Assembly (NCBI RefSeq): GCF_022647325.1
Contig: NZ_CP071405.1
Location: forward strand, 2,666,001 to 2,730,000
Reading direction: 5' to 3'
Source of the DNA: Pantoea deleyi
GTDB lineage: Bacteria > Pseudomonadota > Gammaproteobacteria > Enterobacterales > Enterobacteriaceae
DNA length: 64,000 nucleotides
Shown: one piece after another, positions 9,383 to 19,418 of the stretch
How positions within the stretch are numbered: position 1 is the first letter of the stretch
Layout: each line of letters opens with the position of its first letter
Program-made: the position numbers and the translations under genes
Notes under the pieces: generated by a model
What the model saw: only the letters and a program-made list of their open reading frames with translations
The model's database searches: none
What the model was told of the DNA's origin: nothing

Positions 9383-10099
9383 ATGAATGAAATGATGACC
9401 CTCGCAAGCGCCGCCGGTATGACCGTCGGCCTTGCTGTTTGTGCTCTTATCGCTGGCCTGGTGCTGGCGATGATTTTCGCTGGCTGGGAGTCGCTGCGCC
9501 TGAAACCCCTGGCGTGGGCAGGCACCGGGCTGGTGACGCTGATCCGCGGCCTGCCGGAAATCCTGGTGGTGCTGTTTATCTATTTCGGCGCCTCGCAGCT
9601 CCTGCTTACGCTCTCCGATGGCTTTACGCTCAACTTCGGGCTGTTTCAGCTGCCGGTTCAGATGCAGATCGAAAACTTCGACGTCAGTCCTTTCCTGTGC
9701 GGGGTAATTGCGCTGGCCATGCTCTACGCGGCCTATGCTTCGCAGACCCTGCGCGGCGCCCTGAAAGCGGTGCCGGTGGGTCAGTGGGAGTCGGGTCAGG
9801 CGCTGGGCATGAGGAAGTCGGCCATCTTTCTGCGACTGATTATGCCGCAGATGTGGCGTCACGCCCTGCCCGGTCTGGGAAATCAGTGGCTGGTGCTGCT
9901 CAAGGATACCGCGCTGGTGTCGCTGATCAGCGTGAATGACCTGATGCTGCAGACCAAAAGTATCGCGACCCGCACCCAGGAGCCGTTTACCTGGTTCCTG
10001 GTGGCCGCCGCGATCTATTTAGTGATCACCCTGTTAAGCCAGGCGGTGCTGCGTCGCATCGAGCTGCGCACGACACGCTTTGAACGGGGGAACAGCTAA
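9383..10099 (+). CDS. artQ: Arginine ABC transporter permease ArtQ
   Basis: A 238-aa HisMQ-family inner-membrane permease with about five membrane segments and the EAA loop ([20 protein letters not shown]) that contacts ArtP. Same length as E. coli ArtQ. It starts 6 bp after artI, and its TAA overlaps the artM ATG by one base (TAATG). Confidence 0.96.
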   Translation: MNEMMTLASAAGMTVGLAVCALIAGLVLAMIFAGWESLRLKPLAWAGTGLVTLIRGLPEILVVLFIYFGASQLLLTLSDGFTLNFGLFQLPVQMQIENFDVSPFLCGVIALAMLYAAYASQTLRGALKAVPVGQWESGQALGMRKSAIFLRLIMPQMWRHALPGLGNQWLVLLKDTALVSLISVNDLMLQTKSIATRTQEPFTWFLVAAAIYLVITLLSQAVLRRIELRTTRFERGNS

Positions 10100-10767
10100 T
10101 GCTCGCCTATCTGCCTGAACTCCTGAAAGGTCTGCACACCAGTCTGACGCTGACGGCCGCCTCGCTGGTCGTCGCCCTGCTGCTTGCGCTGCTTTTCACC
10201 GTTGTGCTGTCCCTGAAAACCCCGCTGTTTTCGCCGCTGGTTAAAGGCTTTATCACGCTGTTTACCGGCACTCCGCTGCTGGTGCAGATCTTTCTGATCT
10301 ACTACGGGCCGGGACAGTTCCCCTCGCTGCAGCAGGTGCCGTGGCTCTGGCACTTACTGTCGCAGCCGTGGCTCTGTGCGATGCTGGCCCTGTCACTCAA
10401 CAGCGCCGCCTACACCACGCAGCTCTTTTACGGGGCCGTGCGCGCCATTCCGGCCGGACAGTGGCAGTCGTGCGCGGCGCTCGGCATGAGCCGCAAAGAT
10501 ACGCTGCGCATTCTGCTGCCCTATGCATTTAAACGCGCCCTCTCCTCCTACTCCAATGAGGTGGTGCTGGTGTTTAAGGGCACCTCGCTGGCCTATACCA
10601 TTACCCTGATGGAAGTCATGGGCCATGGTCAGCTGCTCTATGGCCGCACCTATGACATCACGGTCTATGCCGCAGCGGGTCTGATCTATCTCTGTGTTAA
10701 CGGCTTACTGACGCTGATGATGCGACTGATTGAGAAACGCGCCCTGGCGTTTGAACGCCGTCACTGA
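10099..10767 (+). CDS. artM: Arginine ABC transporter permease ArtM
   Basis: A 222-aa partner permease of ArtQ with five predicted membrane helices and an EAA loop (CAALGMSRKDTLRILLPYA). Length equals E. coli ArtM. The TAATG overlap with artQ implies translational coupling. A terminator follows 5 bp after the stop, separating artJ as its own unit. Confidence 0.96.
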   Translation: MLAYLPELLKGLHTSLTLTAASLVVALLLALLFTVVLSLKTPLFSPLVKGFITLFTGTPLLVQIFLIYYGPGQFPSLQQVPWLWHLLSQPWLCAMLALSLNSAAYTTQLFYGAVRAIPAGQWQSCAALGMSRKDTLRILLPYAFKRALSSYSNEVVLVFKGTSLAYTITLMEVMGHGQLLYGRTYDITVYAAAGLIYLCVNGLLTLMMRLIEKRALAFERRH

Positions 10768-10772
10768 CCGAC

Positions 10773-10794
10773 GGGCGGGTTCTCCCGCCCTTTT
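10773..10794 (+). terminator. Terminator after artM
   Basis: A 7-bp GGGCGGG/CCCGCCC stem with a TTCT loop, followed by TTTT. It closes the artPIQM operon. Confidence 0.85.
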
Positions 10795-10815
10795 CGCCTG
10801 AAAAATCACACCAAT

Positions 10816-10829
10816 TGCATAAAAATTCA
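10816..10829 (+). promoter_or_regulatory. ARG box (ArgR operator) upstream of artJ
   Basis: TGCATAAAAATTCA matches the ARG box consensus TGAATWWWWATTCA at 13 of 14 positions and lies 54 bp before the artJ start. E. coli artJ is strongly repressed by ArgR with arginine, so position and sequence agree. A convincing second box of a tandem pair is not visible. Confidence 0.7.
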
Positions 10830-10882
10830 TTTTATGGCAGGGTATCGCCTTCTCTGGCTGACCACATCACAGGACTCATAAA

Positions 10883-11614
10883 ATGAAAAAATGGATTATC
10901 GCCGCCGCGCTGGTTTCGCTCGCTATGAGCGCTCAGGCCGCCGAAAAGATCCGCTTTGCCGCTTCAGCGACCTATCCGCCATTTGAATCGCTGGACCCGG
11001 ACAACAACCTGGTGGGATTCGATATCGATCTGGCCAAAGCGCTGTGCCAGCAGATGAAAGCGGAGTGCACCTTTACCAACAACGCCTTCGACAGCCTGAT
11101 CCCATCACTCAAGTTCCGCCGCTATGACGCGGTGATCTCCGGCATGGATATCACCAGCGAGCGCAGTAAGCAGGTCGATTTCACCCAGCCCTATTACGCC
11201 AACTCCGCCATCGTCATTGCCCCCAAAGGCAAGTTCAGCAGCTTCGGCGACCTGAAAGGCAAGCGCATTGGCGTTGAGAACGGCACCACCCACCAGAAGT
11301 ATCTGCAGGATAAGCATCCGGAAGTGAAAGTGGTGGCGTATGACAGCTATCAGAATGCCATTCTGGATATAAAGAGTGGCCGGCTGGATGGCGTATTTGG
11401 CGACAGCGCGGTAGTGAACCAGTGGCTGAAGAGCAATCCGGCGCTCGCCACGGTCGGCGATCATGTCACCGACGCCGACTATTTCGGCACCGGCCTGGGC
11501 ATTGCCGTGCGTAAAGGCAATACCACGCTGCTCAATGCGTTCAATCAGGCACTGGCTGAGCTGAAAACCAGCGGCCGCTGGCAGCAGCTTAATCAGAAGT
11601 GGTTCCCGGAGTAA
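10883..11614 (+). CDS. artJ: Arginine-binding periplasmic protein ArtJ
   Basis: A 243-aa SBP_bac_3 binding protein with a signal peptide ending at AQA-AEK. Close paralogue of ArtI, sharing CTFTNNAFDSLIPSLKFRR and ENGTTHQKYL. E. coli ArtJ is the high-affinity arginine receptor for ArtPQM. It stands alone after the artM terminator with its own ARG box, as in E. coli. ATG has an AGGA site 8 nt upstream. Confidence 0.94.
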   Translation: MKKWIIAAALVSLAMSAQAAEKIRFAASATYPPFESLDPDNNLVGFDIDLAKALCQQMKAECTFTNNAFDSLIPSLKFRRYDAVISGMDITSERSKQVDFTQPYYANSAIVIAPKGKFSSFGDLKGKRIGVENGTTHQKYLQDKHPEVKVVAYDSYQNAILDIKSGRLDGVFGDSAVVNQWLKSNPALATVGDHVTDADYFGTGLGIAVRKGNTTLLNAFNQALAELKTSGRWQQLNQKWFPE

Positions 11615-11649
11615 TCTCAGACTGCGCCTGTGCGGGGCGCATGTCCGGC

Positions 11650-12780
11650 TCAGTGCTGACGGCGGGTTAACAGCGTCAGCACTTCAAAATGGGCGGTATG
11701 CGGAAACATATCGAACAGCTGCACCTTCGTTATCTCATAGGCGTCCAGCCGGGCAATATCCTGCGCCATCGTCTGCGGATTGCAGCTCGAATAGAGCAGA
11801 TAATCCGGGGCCATCTGGCTCAGATAGTCACACAGCGCCTCGCCAATCCCGCGACGGGGCGGATTCACCAGCACCAGTTCAGGCACCGCGTCACGCGTGG
11901 TGGCAAACGCCGTGGAGTCCAGCGCCGCAAACTGCACCTTTTCCAGCCCCAGCATCTCAGCGGAACGCTGGGCGCATTTGATCGCCTCGGCGCTGATCTC
12001 GATACCGGTCAGCGTCATCTCCGGTGTCGCGCAGTGCAGACCGAAACCGCCCACGCCGCAGAACAGATCCCACATGCTGCTGACCGGCAGCGCCCTGACC
12101 CAGTCGCGCGCGGTGGCATAGAGAGCGCTCGCCACCTGCGGGTTGGTCTGAAAGAAGCTCTGCGGCCGTATCCAGAGCGGCACGCCGTTAAAATTTTCCG
12201 GCAGCGCCTGGACGGGCGTCAGCGCAATCTCCTCATCCCCTTCCAGGATCGCCATATGTACCGGCTGAATATTGGCCGAGATCACCGTCAGCTGCGGCAA
12301 CTGCTGCTGCAGCCACGGCAGCGCGGCGCGCAGCTGGTCAAGCCTGGCGGCGGACCGCAGAACGAAGCGCAGCATGACGCCCCCCTGCTGGCTTTCGGTG
12401 ATCAGCAGGAACTTCAGTTCGCCGCGTCTGCGTGCCACGTTATAGGGGGTCAGCCCGGCACGGGCGATAAATGGCTTCAGCGCCGCAAAAAGTGGCTGAA
12501 ACGAGGCGGGATAGAGCGGACATTCGCAGAGATCGACGGCCTCGCCATCGGGCCGGACCAGACCCAGCACCGGCCGTTCAACGCTGCCGCTGACCACCAT
12601 CTTGGCTTTATTGCGAAACGCCTGCTGCGGAGAGGTCACCGGCGGCAGCCAGGCCGCGACCGGCTGATCGGCCAGTTGCTGCGCCAGTATCGCCTGCTTA
12701 TCGCTCAGCTGCGTGGGATAGGGTTTTTCGAGCCACTGACAGGAGCGGCAACGGTTAGCGTCATAAAGCGCGCAGTGCAT
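11650..12780 (-). CDS. rlmC: 23S rRNA (uracil-747-C5)-methyltransferase RlmC
   Basis: A 376-aa SAM-dependent methyltransferase that makes m5U747 in 23S rRNA. The 4Fe-4S cluster cysteines are C3, C11, C14 and C87, spaced as in E. coli RlmC. The catalytic domain shows the SAM motif ([12 protein letters not shown]), NPPRRG and the nucleophile loop [10 protein letters not shown]. Convergent with artJ. The start MHCALYD gives family length. Confidence 0.95.
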   Translation of the reverse strand: MHCALYDANRCRSCQWLEKPYPTQLSDKQAILAQQLADQPVAAWLPPVTSPQQAFRNKAKMVVSGSVERPVLGLVRPDGEAVDLCECPLYPASFQPLFAALKPFIARAGLTPYNVARRRGELKFLLITESQQGGVMLRFVLRSAARLDQLRAALPWLQQQLPQLTVISANIQPVHMAILEGDEEIALTPVQALPENFNGVPLWIRPQSFFQTNPQVASALYATARDWVRALPVSSMWDLFCGVGGFGLHCATPEMTLTGIEISAEAIKCAQRSAEMLGLEKVQFAALDSTAFATTRDAVPELVLVNPPRRGIGEALCDYLSQMAPDYLLYSSCNPQTMAQDIARLDAYEITKVQLFDMFPHTAHFEVLTLLTRRQH

Positions 12781-12821
12781 GGTAAAGCCTTAACGATCGG
12801 GTCGGGCGGAGCGTGATTGTA

Positions 12822-13289
12822 TCACCGCTTCCTGAAAAATGCGCGGCTGCTGGCGGGCAGAAACAGCAGCATCAGCACCAGCAGATCAGGGATTTTCTGC
12901 GCCAGCGTGTGGTGGATGATCTGCACGTTATTGTCGCCATCGATGCTGAAAATTTCCGGATAGATGCCGCCCAGCGAGGCGAACAGCATGTAGATCAGCA
13001 CAATCACCTGGGTCACTACATAGCCCCAGCGTCCACGGTTACTGCCGCGCATCAGGGTAAAGGCGCAGCGCAGCTCAAACAGGAAGATCAGCTGACTGGC
13101 GATAAAGATCAGCGTCGCGTCCCAGGACTGGGCGCTGCGGTGCACAAAGTTGGCGAGTTCGCTGTAGCCCAGCGCGTTTGCCAGCATCAGAACGCTCAGG
13201 CAGCGGGTCGCAATAATCGCAATGCCCGCTACCGTCACCGGTACCGGCGCGCTGTCCAGCGTAATGCTGCTTTTGAAGATGTCTGACAT
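12822..13289 (-). CDS. ybjO: Inner-membrane protein YbjO
   Basis: A 155-aa DUF2593 protein with four hydrophobic segments (about residues 20-40, 55-80, 90-110 and 130-150). FSIDGDNN and the ending LLFLPASSRAFFR resemble E. coli YbjO (FVPSTSRRFF). Function unknown. The start MSDIFKSS has AGGGA upstream and gives near-family length. It follows potI, as in E. coli, but here a strong terminator lies between them, so it probably has its own promoter or depends on read-through. Confidence 0.85.
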   Translation of the reverse strand: MSDIFKSSITLDSAPVPVTVAGIAIIATRCLSVLMLANALGYSELANFVHRSAQSWDATLIFIASQLIFLFELRCAFTLMRGSNRGRWGYVVTQVIVLIYMLFASLGGIYPEIFSIDGDNNVQIIHHTLAQKIPDLLVLMLLFLPASSRAFFRKR

Positions 13290-13310
13290 AGTCCCTGGCT
13301 CCACCGGATC

Positions 13311-13339
13311 AAAAAACGGGCCGGTTAAACCGGCCCGTT
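13311..13339 (-). terminator. Terminator after potI
   Basis: A 12-bp near-perfect palindrome (AACGGGCCGGTT/AACCGGCCCGTT), followed on the minus strand by a run of six T. It lies in the 75-bp potI-ybjO gap, just before the ybjO start. Confidence 0.8.
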
Positions 13340-13364
13340 CATATAGTGGCAAAGGTTAGCGATT

Positions 13365-14210
13365 TCAGCCACGTTTAGCTTTCTGAATATCGCTTAAACG
13401 CTGTTTTTCTTCGTGTGCCATGAACCGCCAGGCGATAAAACCCACAAGGCCGACCACAAACAGGATCAGGGAGGCCAGGGCGTTGATTTCCGGGTTAACG
13501 CCGCGTCGCACGGTGGCGAAGATCGCCATCGGCAGCGTGGTCGCCCCCGGCCCGGTGACAAAGCTGGCGATAACCAGATCGTCGAGCGACAGCGTAAACG
13601 CCAGCAGCCAGCCGGTGACAATCGCCGGCGCAATCATGGGCACGGTTATTACGAAAAAGACCTTGAGCGGGGTGGCACCCAGGTCCATCGCCGCCTCTTC
13701 TATCGAGCGGTCCAGCTCACGCAGACGCGAGTTGATCACCACCGCCACATATGCCGTACAGAAGGTAACGTGCGCCAGCCAGATGGTCAGCATGCCGCGC
13801 TCAGACGGCCAGCCAAAGGCGTTGCCCATAGCGACAAACAGCAGCAGCAGCGACAGGCCGGTGATCACGTCGGGCATCACCAGCGGCGCGGTCAGCATAA
13901 AGGCAAAGCCGTTGTGCCCGCGGAAGCGGCCGAAGCGCACGATGATCACCGCCGCCAGCGTGCCGAGCACCACCGCCATCGTCGCGGAAAGCCCGGCGAT
14001 GCTCAGGCTCAAAAGCACCGCATCGATCATCGCACTGTCCTGGAACAGCACCTTATACCAGTGGAACGAGAAGCTCTCCCACACGGTCACCAGCGGTGAG
14101 CTGTTAAAGGAGTAGACCACCAGCAGCAGCATCGGCGCATACAGAAACAGAAAACAGCAGGCCAGAATGGCGGTCCGCCAGGGCGAGCGGATGGTGGGCA
14201 GATTATTCAT
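13365..14210 (-). CDS. potI: Putrescine ABC transporter permease PotI
   Basis: A 281-aa permease with six hydrophobic segments and the EAA loop AAMDLGATPLKVFFVITVPM. Length matches E. coli PotI. With PotH it forms the membrane channel of the putrescine-specific importer PotFGHI. Its start overlaps the potH stop by 4 bp (coupled translation). Confidence 0.96.
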   Translation of the reverse strand: MNNLPTIRSPWRTAILACCFLFLYAPMLLLVVYSFNSSPLVTVWESFSFHWYKVLFQDSAMIDAVLLSLSIAGLSATMAVVLGTLAAVIIVRFGRFRGHNGFAFMLTAPLVMPDVITGLSLLLLFVAMGNAFGWPSERGMLTIWLAHVTFCTAYVAVVINSRLRELDRSIEEAAMDLGATPLKVFFVITVPMIAPAIVTGWLLAFTLSLDDLVIASFVTGPGATTLPMAIFATVRRGVNPEINALASLILFVVGLVGFIAWRFMAHEEKQRLSDIQKAKRG

Positions 14211-15169
14211 GCCTTCTCTCCCATTTCACGGTTTTGATGCTTGTGGAACCAGATAATCGGCAGAATCAGGATCAGCAGAATAATCACCGCCAGCGCCGAA
14301 GCTACCGGCCAGTCGCGGTTGTTAAAGAACTCCTGCCACAGGATACGGCCAATCATAATGCTGTCCGGCCCGCCCAGCAGTTCCGGGATCACGTACTCCC
14401 CGACCGCCGGAATAAACACCAGCATCGATCCGGCAATAATGCCGCCTTTGGTCAGCGGCACGATCACGCTGAAGAAGGTTTTCAGCGGGCGCGCGCCCAG
14501 ATCCAGCGACGCCTCCACCAGCGAGTAGTCGATGCGGGTCAGCGCGGTGTAGATCGGCAGCACCATAAACGGCAGATAGCAGTAGACGATACCAATGTAG
14601 ACCGCGGTGTTGGTGTAGAGGATCACCAGTGGATGATCGATCACGCCAAGCCACATCAGGAAACGGTTCAGGATCCCGTTGTTGTTCAGCAGCCCCATCC
14701 AGGCGTAGACGCGCACCAGAAAGGAGGTCCACGACGGCAGGATCACCAGCAGCAGCAGAATGGTGCGCATCGACGGCTTGCTGTGCGCCACCGCCCAGGC
14801 GAGCGGATAGCCAATCAGCAGACAGATCACCGTGGAGATCGCCGCCACCTTCAGCGACTGCAGATAGGCGTCGATATAGAGCGGATCGTCGGTCAGCGTC
14901 AGGTAGTTGCCGAAATTCAGCACGATGCTGAACTGATCGTCGGCCCAGCTCACCAGCTCGGTGTAGGGGGGAATCGCTCGCGCAATGTCGGCAAAGCTGA
15001 TTTTCAGTACCGTCAGAAACGGCAGCAGAAACAGCAGCACCAGCCAGACATAAGGCAGAGCGATGACCAGTTTGCGGCCATGCTGCATTTTAACCCGCGT
15101 GGCCCAGCGCTGCAGCGGCGTGCCGACCAGGCGGGCAGGCGCTTTGGCGCGTTGAAAAATCTGGCTCAT
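14207..15169 (-). CDS. potH: Putrescine ABC transporter permease PotH
   Basis: A 320-aa permease with six membrane helices, a family EAA loop (ASLDLGARPLKTFFSVIVPL) and the conserved PELLGGPDSIMIG. E. coli PotH is 317 aa. The stop overlaps potI; the start lies 9 bp after potG. Acts in the inner membrane with PotI. Confidence 0.96.
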   Translation of the reverse strand: MSQIFQRAKAPARLVGTPLQRWATRVKMQHGRKLVIALPYVWLVLLFLLPFLTVLKISFADIARAIPPYTELVSWADDQFSIVLNFGNYLTLTDDPLYIDAYLQSLKVAAISTVICLLIGYPLAWAVAHSKPSMRTILLLLVILPSWTSFLVRVYAWMGLLNNNGILNRFLMWLGVIDHPLVILYTNTAVYIGIVYCYLPFMVLPIYTALTRIDYSLVEASLDLGARPLKTFFSVIVPLTKGGIIAGSMLVFIPAVGEYVIPELLGGPDSIMIGRILWQEFFNNRDWPVASALAVIILLILILPIIWFHKHQNREMGEKA

Positions 15170-15178
15170 AGCCGCTCC

Positions 15179-16312
15179 TTAAACCGTCAACACCACGCAG
15201 CTGTCGCTTTCCCAGCAGAGACGTACTTTATCTCCCCAGGTCGGCAACCCTTTGCGATAGCGATGCGCGTTCTGCAACTGTGCGCTGATCATCTGTCCGC
15301 TGTGCAGACGGACATGGAAGATGGAGAGATCGCCGAGATAGGCGATATGCACCACTTCACCCACCGCGAAGTTACAGCCGTCGGCCGGCACCTCATCGCA
15401 CAGCATCACTTTTTCCGGCCGCAGCGCGACGTGCACCGGCACGTTATCCACCACGGAAACATCGGAGTCGACCTTCAGCGGATGCATCAGGCCGGGGCTG
15501 TCGATCACCAGGCCATCCGCCTGACGTTCGCGCAGTAAGCCTTCGAAGACGTTCACGGAGCCGATAAACTCCGCACTGTAGCGACTGGTCGGATGCTCGT
15601 AGATCTCCTCCGGCTCGCCAATCTGCACGAACTTGCCGCGATTCATGATCGCGATGCGGCCTGCCATGGTCATCGCCTCTTCCTGATCGTGAGTGACCAT
15701 CACGCAGGTGGCGCCGACGCGCTCCAGAATATCGACCACTTCCAGCTGCATCCGGTCGCGCAGTTTTTTATCCAGCGCGCCCATCGGCTCATCCAGCAGC
15801 AGCAGCTTAGGACGTTTCGCCAGGCTGCGGGCCAGTGCCACACGCTGACGCTGTCCGCCCGAGAGCTGATGCGGTTTGCGTTTCGCAAACTCCTGCATAT
15901 GCACCAGCGCCAGCATTTCGGCGACACGGCTGGCGATCTCCCCTTTCGGCAGCCGATCCTGCTTCAGACCAAAGGCGATATTCTGCTCCACCGTCATGTG
16001 GGGAAACAGCGCGTAGGACTGAAACATCATGTTGATCGGGCGCTGATAGGGCGCTACGTGCGACAGATCCTGACCATCCAGCACAATCTGACCGCTGGTG
16101 GGCGGTTCAAAACCGGCCAGCATGCGCAGCAGCGTCGATTTTCCACAGCCCGAGGCGCCCAGCAGCGCGAAAATTTCACCTTTGTAGATGGTCAGGCTGA
16201 CATCATCCACAGCGTGCTGGCCGTCAAAGGATTTGGTCAGGTTGCGAATTTCCAGCAGGGGCGTTAATGCCTTTGCGGTTTTATGTTGAGGACGGGGAAT
16301 AGCATCGTTCAC
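15179..16312 (-). CDS. potG: Putrescine ABC transporter ATP-binding protein PotG
   Basis: A 377-aa ATPase with Walker A GASGCGKS, signature LSGGQRQR, Walker B LLLLDEPMGALD and a C-terminal TOBE regulatory domain (NVFEGLL through the end). A GTG start at VNDAIPRPQ is chosen because it gives exactly the E. coli length and has GGAGAG 8 nt upstream. Second gene of potFGHI. Confidence 0.95.
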   Translation of the reverse strand: MNDAIPRPQHKTAKALTPLLEIRNLTKSFDGQHAVDDVSLTIYKGEIFALLGASGCGKSTLLRMLAGFEPPTSGQIVLDGQDLSHVAPYQRPINMMFQSYALFPHMTVEQNIAFGLKQDRLPKGEIASRVAEMLALVHMQEFAKRKPHQLSGGQRQRVALARSLAKRPKLLLLDEPMGALDKKLRDRMQLEVVDILERVGATCVMVTHDQEEAMTMAGRIAIMNRGKFVQIGEPEEIYEHPTSRYSAEFIGSVNVFEGLLRERQADGLVIDSPGLMHPLKVDSDVSVVDNVPVHVALRPEKVMLCDEVPADGCNFAVGEVVHIAYLGDLSIFHVRLHSGQMISAQLQNAHRYRKGLPTWGDKVRLCWESDSCVVLTV

Positions 16313-16372
16313 AAAGGGTTCTCTCCGGAGCCAGGCGGAACATGGCGGCAAAATCCGCCGCTAAAAATGGCA

Positions 16373-16401
16373 CAACAGAGGCCGACACTGCGCCTCTGTT
16401 G
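16373..16401 (-). other. Intercistronic hairpin between potF and potG
   Basis: A 10-bp perfect stem (CAACAGAGGC/GCCTCTGTTG, 9-nt loop) without a T run, just after the potF stop; a smaller GGCGG/CCGCC hairpin follows at about 16344-16360. Such structures often protect the mRNA of a binding-protein gene so it is expressed above the rest of the operon. That role is inferred. Confidence 0.55.
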
Positions 16402-16435
16402 CTGATGCGTGACAGGTCAATCCGCTCGGGACGAA

Positions 16436-17545
16436 CTACTTACCACTTTTTACTTTAGTCCATGCGCGCGTACGCACACGATCCAGTTTGGGATCCTGGA
16501 CTTTCAGCACAAACAATTTCGACATCGCTTCCGGCGTCGGGAAGATGCCCGGATTGTTGCGGATGTCGGCGTTGATCAGCGGCAGCGACGCTTTGTTGCC
16601 GTTGGCATAGTTCATTTTGTTAGAGACATCAGCGATCACTTTTGGATCCATGATGTAGTTGAGCCAGGCGTAGGCACCGTCCAGGTTTTTCGCATCTTTC
16701 GGGATCGCCATCATGTCAAAGAAGGCCAGCGCCCCCTCTTTCGGCACGCTGTAACCCAGATGCACGCCGTTTTTCGCGGCATCGGCACGGTTCTTCGCCT
16801 GCAGAATATCGCCTGACCAGCCGATCGCCACGCAGATGTTGCCGTTCGCCAGATCGTTGATGTACTGCGACGAATGGAAATAGCGGATATTCGGACGCAG
16901 CTTCAGCAGCAGATCCGTGGCCGCACCGGAGTACTCTTTGGCATCGGAGCTGTTCGGATCTTTGCCGAGATAGTTGAGCACCGTGGCGAAGATCTCCTCT
17001 GGCGCATCCAGGAAGGAGACACCACAGCTTTTCAGCTTCTCCAGGTTTTCCGGCTTCAGCACCAGATCCCAGCTGTTGACCGGTGCATCCGCACCCAGCG
17101 CGGCTTTCACCTTGTCGATGTTGTAGCCAATTCCGGTGGTGCCCCACAGATAAGGAATGGCATATTTATTACCCGGATCGTGCTGCGCCACTTTTTCCAT
17201 CAGCGCCGGATCGAGGTTTTTGTAGTTAGGCAGTTTGCTCTTATCCAGCGGCTGGAAAACGCCGGACTGCAGCTGACGCGCCAGGAAGCTGGAGGATGGC
17301 ACCACCACATCGTAGCCGGTGCTGCCCGCCATCAGTTTGCCTTCCAGCACTTCGTTGGAGTCAAAGACATCGTAGACCACTTTGATACCGGACTGCTTTT
17401 CGAAGTTCGGCACCGTGTCTGGCGAGATATAGTCGGACCAGTTGTAGACATGCAGCGTTTTATCTTCCGCCATGCTGCTGGCCGAGGTGGCCATCAGCGC
17501 AGCAGCTACCACAGCTGACAGCCATTTCTGACGTGAGTTGAACAT
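16436..17545 (-). CDS. potF: Putrescine-binding periplasmic protein PotF
   Basis: A 369-aa SBP with a signal peptide ending near SSMA-ED and the polyamine-binding pattern [10 protein letters not shown] at the mature N-terminus. [20 protein letters not shown] and the C-terminus [13 protein letters not shown] are essentially those of E. coli PotF (370 aa). Two ATGs are close: AGGAGG abuts ATG 17554 but lies 9 nt before ATG 17545, so the latter is chosen. Confidence 0.96.
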   Translation of the reverse strand: MFNSRQKWLSAVVAAALMATSASSMAEDKTLHVYNWSDYISPDTVPNFEKQSGIKVVYDVFDSNEVLEGKLMAGSTGYDVVVPSSSFLARQLQSGVFQPLDKSKLPNYKNLDPALMEKVAQHDPGNKYAIPYLWGTTGIGYNIDKVKAALGADAPVNSWDLVLKPENLEKLKSCGVSFLDAPEEIFATVLNYLGKDPNSSDAKEYSGAATDLLLKLRPNIRYFHSSQYINDLANGNICVAIGWSGDILQAKNRADAAKNGVHLGYSVPKEGALAFFDMMAIPKDAKNLDGAYAWLNYIMDPKVIADVSNKMNYANGNKASLPLINADIRNNPGIFPTPEAMSKLFVLKVQDPKLDRVRTRAWTKVKSGK

Positions 17546-17883
17546 ATTTTCCATCCTCCTGAGCGGGTCATTACAACGCTGCAAATCAGAGATCCCTGCA
17601 TTGCGTTCTGTACAAGACGTCAGTGACACAATGAATCATTATTCAGCGGGAGTTTAATAGCAAAAACCTATAGCCGGGGCGAAGTTACGCGCCTGTTACA
17701 GCCCCGCAAGCATAGCCCCCCCGGTCAGGCTGTACCAGACCCCAGCGTAAAAAACGCCTGAAACCGATATTTTATGCATGTTTGAGCTATGAGGTTCGGC
17801 TTTGATGGCATAAACCACGACAAATATCTGGCGTTAAAGGGCAAAATGCAGAATAAAAAAAGGCGACGGCAGGCGGCGGGCAT
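17546..17883. other. potF-ybjN intergenic region
   Basis: About 340 bp with no credible reading frame. It must contain the potF promoter (minus strand). I looked for a sigma54 GG-N10-GC pattern, since E. coli potF is NtrC-activated, and found none with correct spacing. No other structure was recognised. Confidence 0.5.
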
Positions 17884-17908
17884 AAAAAAGCCGTCTCGCG
17901 GACGGCTT
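17884..17908 (-). terminator. Terminator after ybjN
   Basis: An 8-bp stem AAGCCGTC/GACGGCTT with a 5-nt loop followed by T residues on the minus strand. It ends the ybjC-nfsA-rimK-ybjN unit 20 bp after ybjN. Confidence 0.8.
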
Positions 17909-17928
17909 AGTGGGTGACCATGTCGGGC

Positions 17929-18408
17929 TTAGTGCAGCACGGAGTGGACGCTGGTCACCGGAACGTGCTCTTCTTCTTCGCCGACAATCAGCAGATTGTT
18001 GGCAAAGGCTTCCAGGATCACCATGGAGATCTGCTCTTCGCTCTGTTTCATAAAGTGCGAGAACTGACCAAAGGTTAATCCGGCGGTCGTGACCATAGAC
18101 TGACAGACAATGAGCTTCGGCAGATTGTCATCCTGAATGTCGATAAACGCTTTCACCGTCAGTGAACTGGCGTTGATTTGCGACAAATCGCCGACCAGCG
18201 GGATCAGCGCCGTCGGTTTCACTTCCGCCAGCGCCGAAAAGAGAATGACGTTGTCGACCAGATCGATTTTGGCGTCAAACACCCCATCGAAGTTTTGCAT
18301 GTGCGGCAGATGAAGGGCCTGACAGGCATCGCATTCGAACCAGGTGATATTTTGCTGATCCAGCCAGCGACGCAACAGGTCGATATCCGGAACGACAAGA
18401 GAATCCAT
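17929..18408 (-). CDS. ybjN: YbjN domain protein, stress-response modulator
   Basis: A 159-aa cytosolic protein of the YbjN family. Conserved stretches FECDACQALHLPHMQNFDGVFDAKIDL and SEEQISMVILEA match E. coli YbjN (158 aa). In E. coli and Erwinia amylovora (AmyR) it affects motility, exopolysaccharide and stress responses, but its biochemical action is unknown. Last gene of the unit, followed by a terminator. Confidence 0.92.
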   Translation of the reverse strand: MDSLVVPDIDLLRRWLDQQNITWFECDACQALHLPHMQNFDGVFDAKIDLVDNVILFSALAEVKPTALIPLVGDLSQINASSLTVKAFIDIQDDNLPKLIVCQSMVTTAGLTFGQFSHFMKQSEEQISMVILEAFANNLLIVGEEEEHVPVTSVHSVLH

Positions 18409-18495
18409 CGTAAAATCTCAGTGGGGTGATAAACAGGCGACTTAGCTTACGGAAAAATGCGCGACGATGCCACGAAAACTACTGAAAAGCGCGTG

Positions 18496-19398
18496 TCAGC
18501 CAGCGGTTTTAGGACGGCGCCCGGGGATAGCCTGCTGCTCAATATGCGCGATCATCAGACCGGCGATGTTCAGTTCGCAGCAGTGCTCGATGCCTTCCAG
18601 TCCGGGTGAAGCGTTGACTTCCATCACCAGCGGGCCACGGTGGGCGCGCAGAATATCGACGCCCGCCACGTCCAGTCCCAGCGTCGCCGCCGCCTGCACG
18701 GCGATCTGCCGCTCCTGCTGCGTAATCGCCACCGGGTGCGCCGTGCCGCCACGGTGCAGATTAGAGCGAAAATCGCCCTCTTTCGCCACCCGTTCAATGG
18801 CGGCCACCACCTGGTTGCCGATCACCAGACAGCGGATATCGCGCCCTTCGGCTTCTTTAATAAATTCCTGCACCAGAATGTGCGCATTCAGCCCGCGAAA
18901 GGCATCGATGACGCTCTCCGCCGCCTGCCGGGTTTCCGCCAGCACCACGCCAATGCCCTGCGTGCCCTCAACCAGCTTCACCACCAGCGGCGCCCCGCCT
19001 ACCCTCGCGATCAGATCCTGTGTGTCATCGGGCGAAGAGGCAAAGCCGGTGACCGGCATATCGATCCCCTCCCGCGCCAGCAGCTGAAGCGAGCGCAGCT
19101 TGTCGCGGGTGCGGGTGATGGCGGCGGACTCATTGAGCGGATAGCTGCCGCACATCTCAAACTGCCGCAGCACCGCCGTACCATAAAAGGTAATGGCGTT
19201 GCCGATACGCGGCACCACGGCATCGACGTGGGCCAGCGGTTCACCGCGATAGTGAACCGCCGGCGAGGCCGGATTGATGTTCATATAACAGGAGAGCGGA
19301 TCGATGATCTGCACAGCATGGCCGCGCGCCGCCGCCTCGTCACGCAGTCGCCGACTGGAGTAGAGCGTCTCATCGCGTGACAGAATAGCTATCTTCAT
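18496..19398 (-). CDS. rimK: Ribosomal protein S6--L-glutamate ligase RimK
   Basis: A 300-aa ATP-grasp ligase that adds glutamate residues to the C-terminus of ribosomal protein S6. Key stretches are [18 protein letters not shown] (ATP-binding loop), [18 protein letters not shown] and the metal-binding [17 protein letters not shown] 19398 is preferred over the adjacent GTG 19401 because of GGAGAG spacing and E. coli length. Lies 20 bp after nfsA. Confidence 0.95.
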   Translation of the reverse strand: MKIAILSRDETLYSSRRLRDEAAARGHAVQIIDPLSCYMNINPASPAVHYRGEPLAHVDAVVPRIGNAITFYGTAVLRQFEMCGSYPLNESAAITRTRDKLRSLQLLAREGIDMPVTGFASSPDDTQDLIARVGGAPLVVKLVEGTQGIGVVLAETRQAAESVIDAFRGLNAHILVQEFIKEAEGRDIRCLVIGNQVVAAIERVAKEGDFRSNLHRGGTAHPVAITQQERQIAVQAAATLGLDVAGVDILRAHRGPLVMEVNASPGLEGIEHCCELNIAGLMIAHIEQQAIPGRRPKTAG

Positions 19399-19418
19399 CA
19401 CCGCTCTCCGTTTCGGGC

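Noticed and set aside
8639..9862. 407-aa minus-strand frame opposite artI and artQ
   Set aside because: A shadow of two well-conserved genes; composition rich in Gln, His and Arg and no motif.
12822..13352. Longer YbjO starting at 13352
   Set aside because: The added codons run through the potI terminator hairpin, and a good ribosome site supports 13289.
14234..15538. 434-aa plus-strand frame opposite potH and potG
   Set aside because: Antisense shadow of the pot operon, rich in Gln, His and Arg.
17546..17883. Sigma54 promoter for potF
   Set aside because: Candidate GC...CC pairs were off by one base or more from the required 10-bp spacing.
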